Below, piece after piece: positions 63,560 to 64,000 of a DNA stretch of 64,000 nt. Origin of the DNA: Accumulibacter sp. (GTDB taxonomy: Bacteria; Pseudomonadota; Gammaproteobacteria; Burkholderiales; Rhodocyclaceae). Within the stretch, counting starts at the first letter, position 1. Each line of letters opens with the position of its first letter. Both the position numbers and the translations under genes were made by a program. The notes under the pieces are model-generated. The model did no database searches, was not told where the DNA came from, and saw only the letters and a program-made list of their open reading frames with translations. Where the stretch lies: assembly GCA_024235715.1 (NCBI GenBank), contig JACKLW010000019.1:1-64000 (forward strand), in the 5' to 3' direction.

Positions 63560-64000
63560 CGAGGACTCCGGTTCACCGTGAAAGCCGCGTGCGCGACTCA
63601 CGAATGGTTCTTCCCGCCGCCGCGGGAAGGGGGCGAAGAATGGACGAAACGGTCCTCACCGTGATGACCGTCAGGGTAATCGGCAGCGCGTTTGCGGCAG
63701 CCAGGGTTGCCGACGCTGCACTCTGGACGCGGAGAGCCCGACCGACGTGCAGGAGGGCAGGCCCGCCGATCCGGCATCGAGTGTACGTCCAGCGGTGCAG
63801 AGAGGCGAGTGTACCCTGCCCGGAGCTGGCGCGCAGCAGGCATTGCGGGCCGCGCCGGCAGGTATTCGGTGAACGGCGGGAATGCCGCGGCGGCCAGAAC
63901 CGGGCGCCTGCCCCGACTAGCGCGGCGCCCGGACTTGGCGTTATCCTTTCAGGCCTTGCGCTGGAAGCAGTCAGCGCGCCTTTACCGAATGAACTCGGCC
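63560..64000. other. End of window, 441 bases without a recognised gene
   Basis: A short arginine-rich frame on the minus strand (63598-63843) has no motif or ribosome site. I see no promoter, RNA or repeat that I could support. Confidence 0.4.

Noticed and set aside
63598..63843. 81-residue frame at the right end
   Set aside because: Arginine/proline-rich, no ribosome site or motif.

Overview
The window is GC-rich proteobacterial chromosome with almost no gap between genes. Small lineage-marker proteins (DUF3460-like and DUF3567-like), hpnCDE squalene genes, the PEP-CTERM regulators prsK/prsR/prsT and a tetranucleotide-fused TAXI-TRAP catabolic block point to a betaproteobacterium of the Rhodocyclales type, possibly close to 'Candidatus Accumulibacter'. 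That placement is inference from gene content, not from a marker phylogeny.

Layout. (1) 0.1-0.8 kb: a secreted CHRD-domain PEP-CTERM protein with a sigma-54-type promoter. (2) 0.8-23.1 kb: a large catabolic block. A MocR/GabR-type regulator is divergent from gabD-gabT, a nitrilase-family amidase, an ATP-grasp ligase, a C45 Ntn-hydrolase and an unusually long Orn/Lys/Arg-type decarboxylase. After a 10.5-copy TTCA repeat come an enoyl-CoA hydratase, an ADP-forming acyl-CoA synthetase and a second crotonase, then a TAXI-TRAP transporter, an MBL-fold protein with a degraded metal site, a flavin monooxygenase and a DUF2783-like small protein. Two copies of one operator/promoter arrangement, at the gabD promoter and at the TRAP promoter, tie the block together. 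(3) 23.1-36.5 kb: exopolysaccharide/PEP-CTERM locus with an O-antigen ligase-like protein, a polyprenyl glycosylphosphotransferase, prsK-prsR-prsT, a UDP-GalNAcA precursor pair and a lytic transglycosylase. (4) 36.6-56.7 kb: housekeeping genes: serine protease, YoaA-type helicase, a circularly permuted ATP-grasp protein, mobB-moeA-moaD-moaE, clpB with a heat-shock promoter, two small betaproteobacterial proteins, a Pat-type acetyltransferase, OsmC, a methyltransferase, mnmH, tesA/ybbA and hpnEDC. (5) 56.8-60.7 kb: a decayed island at tRNA-Leu(UAG): broken integrase, GST gene, helicase fragment, a possible att relic, and an intact DUF4258/HTH toxin-antitoxin pair. (6) 60.7-64.0 kb: a second PEP-CTERM protein with a near-perfect sigma-54 promoter, a periplasmic protein and a DUF808 membrane protein.

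How it fits together. In the catabolic block the transporter would import a carboxylate, possibly an amide- or amine-bearing or aromatic one. The decarboxylase, amidase and C45 enzyme would act on amino-acid or amide groups, GabT/GabD would drain a 4- or 5-carbon amino acid to a dicarboxylate, and the CoA ligase and crotonases would process a CoA-activated acid. The actual substrate cannot be read from sequence. In the PEP-CTERM part, PrsK/PrsR (a GAFTGA-bearing sigma-54 activator) very likely controls the two sorted proteins at either end of the window through their -24/-12 promoters; no exosortase gene lies inside the window.
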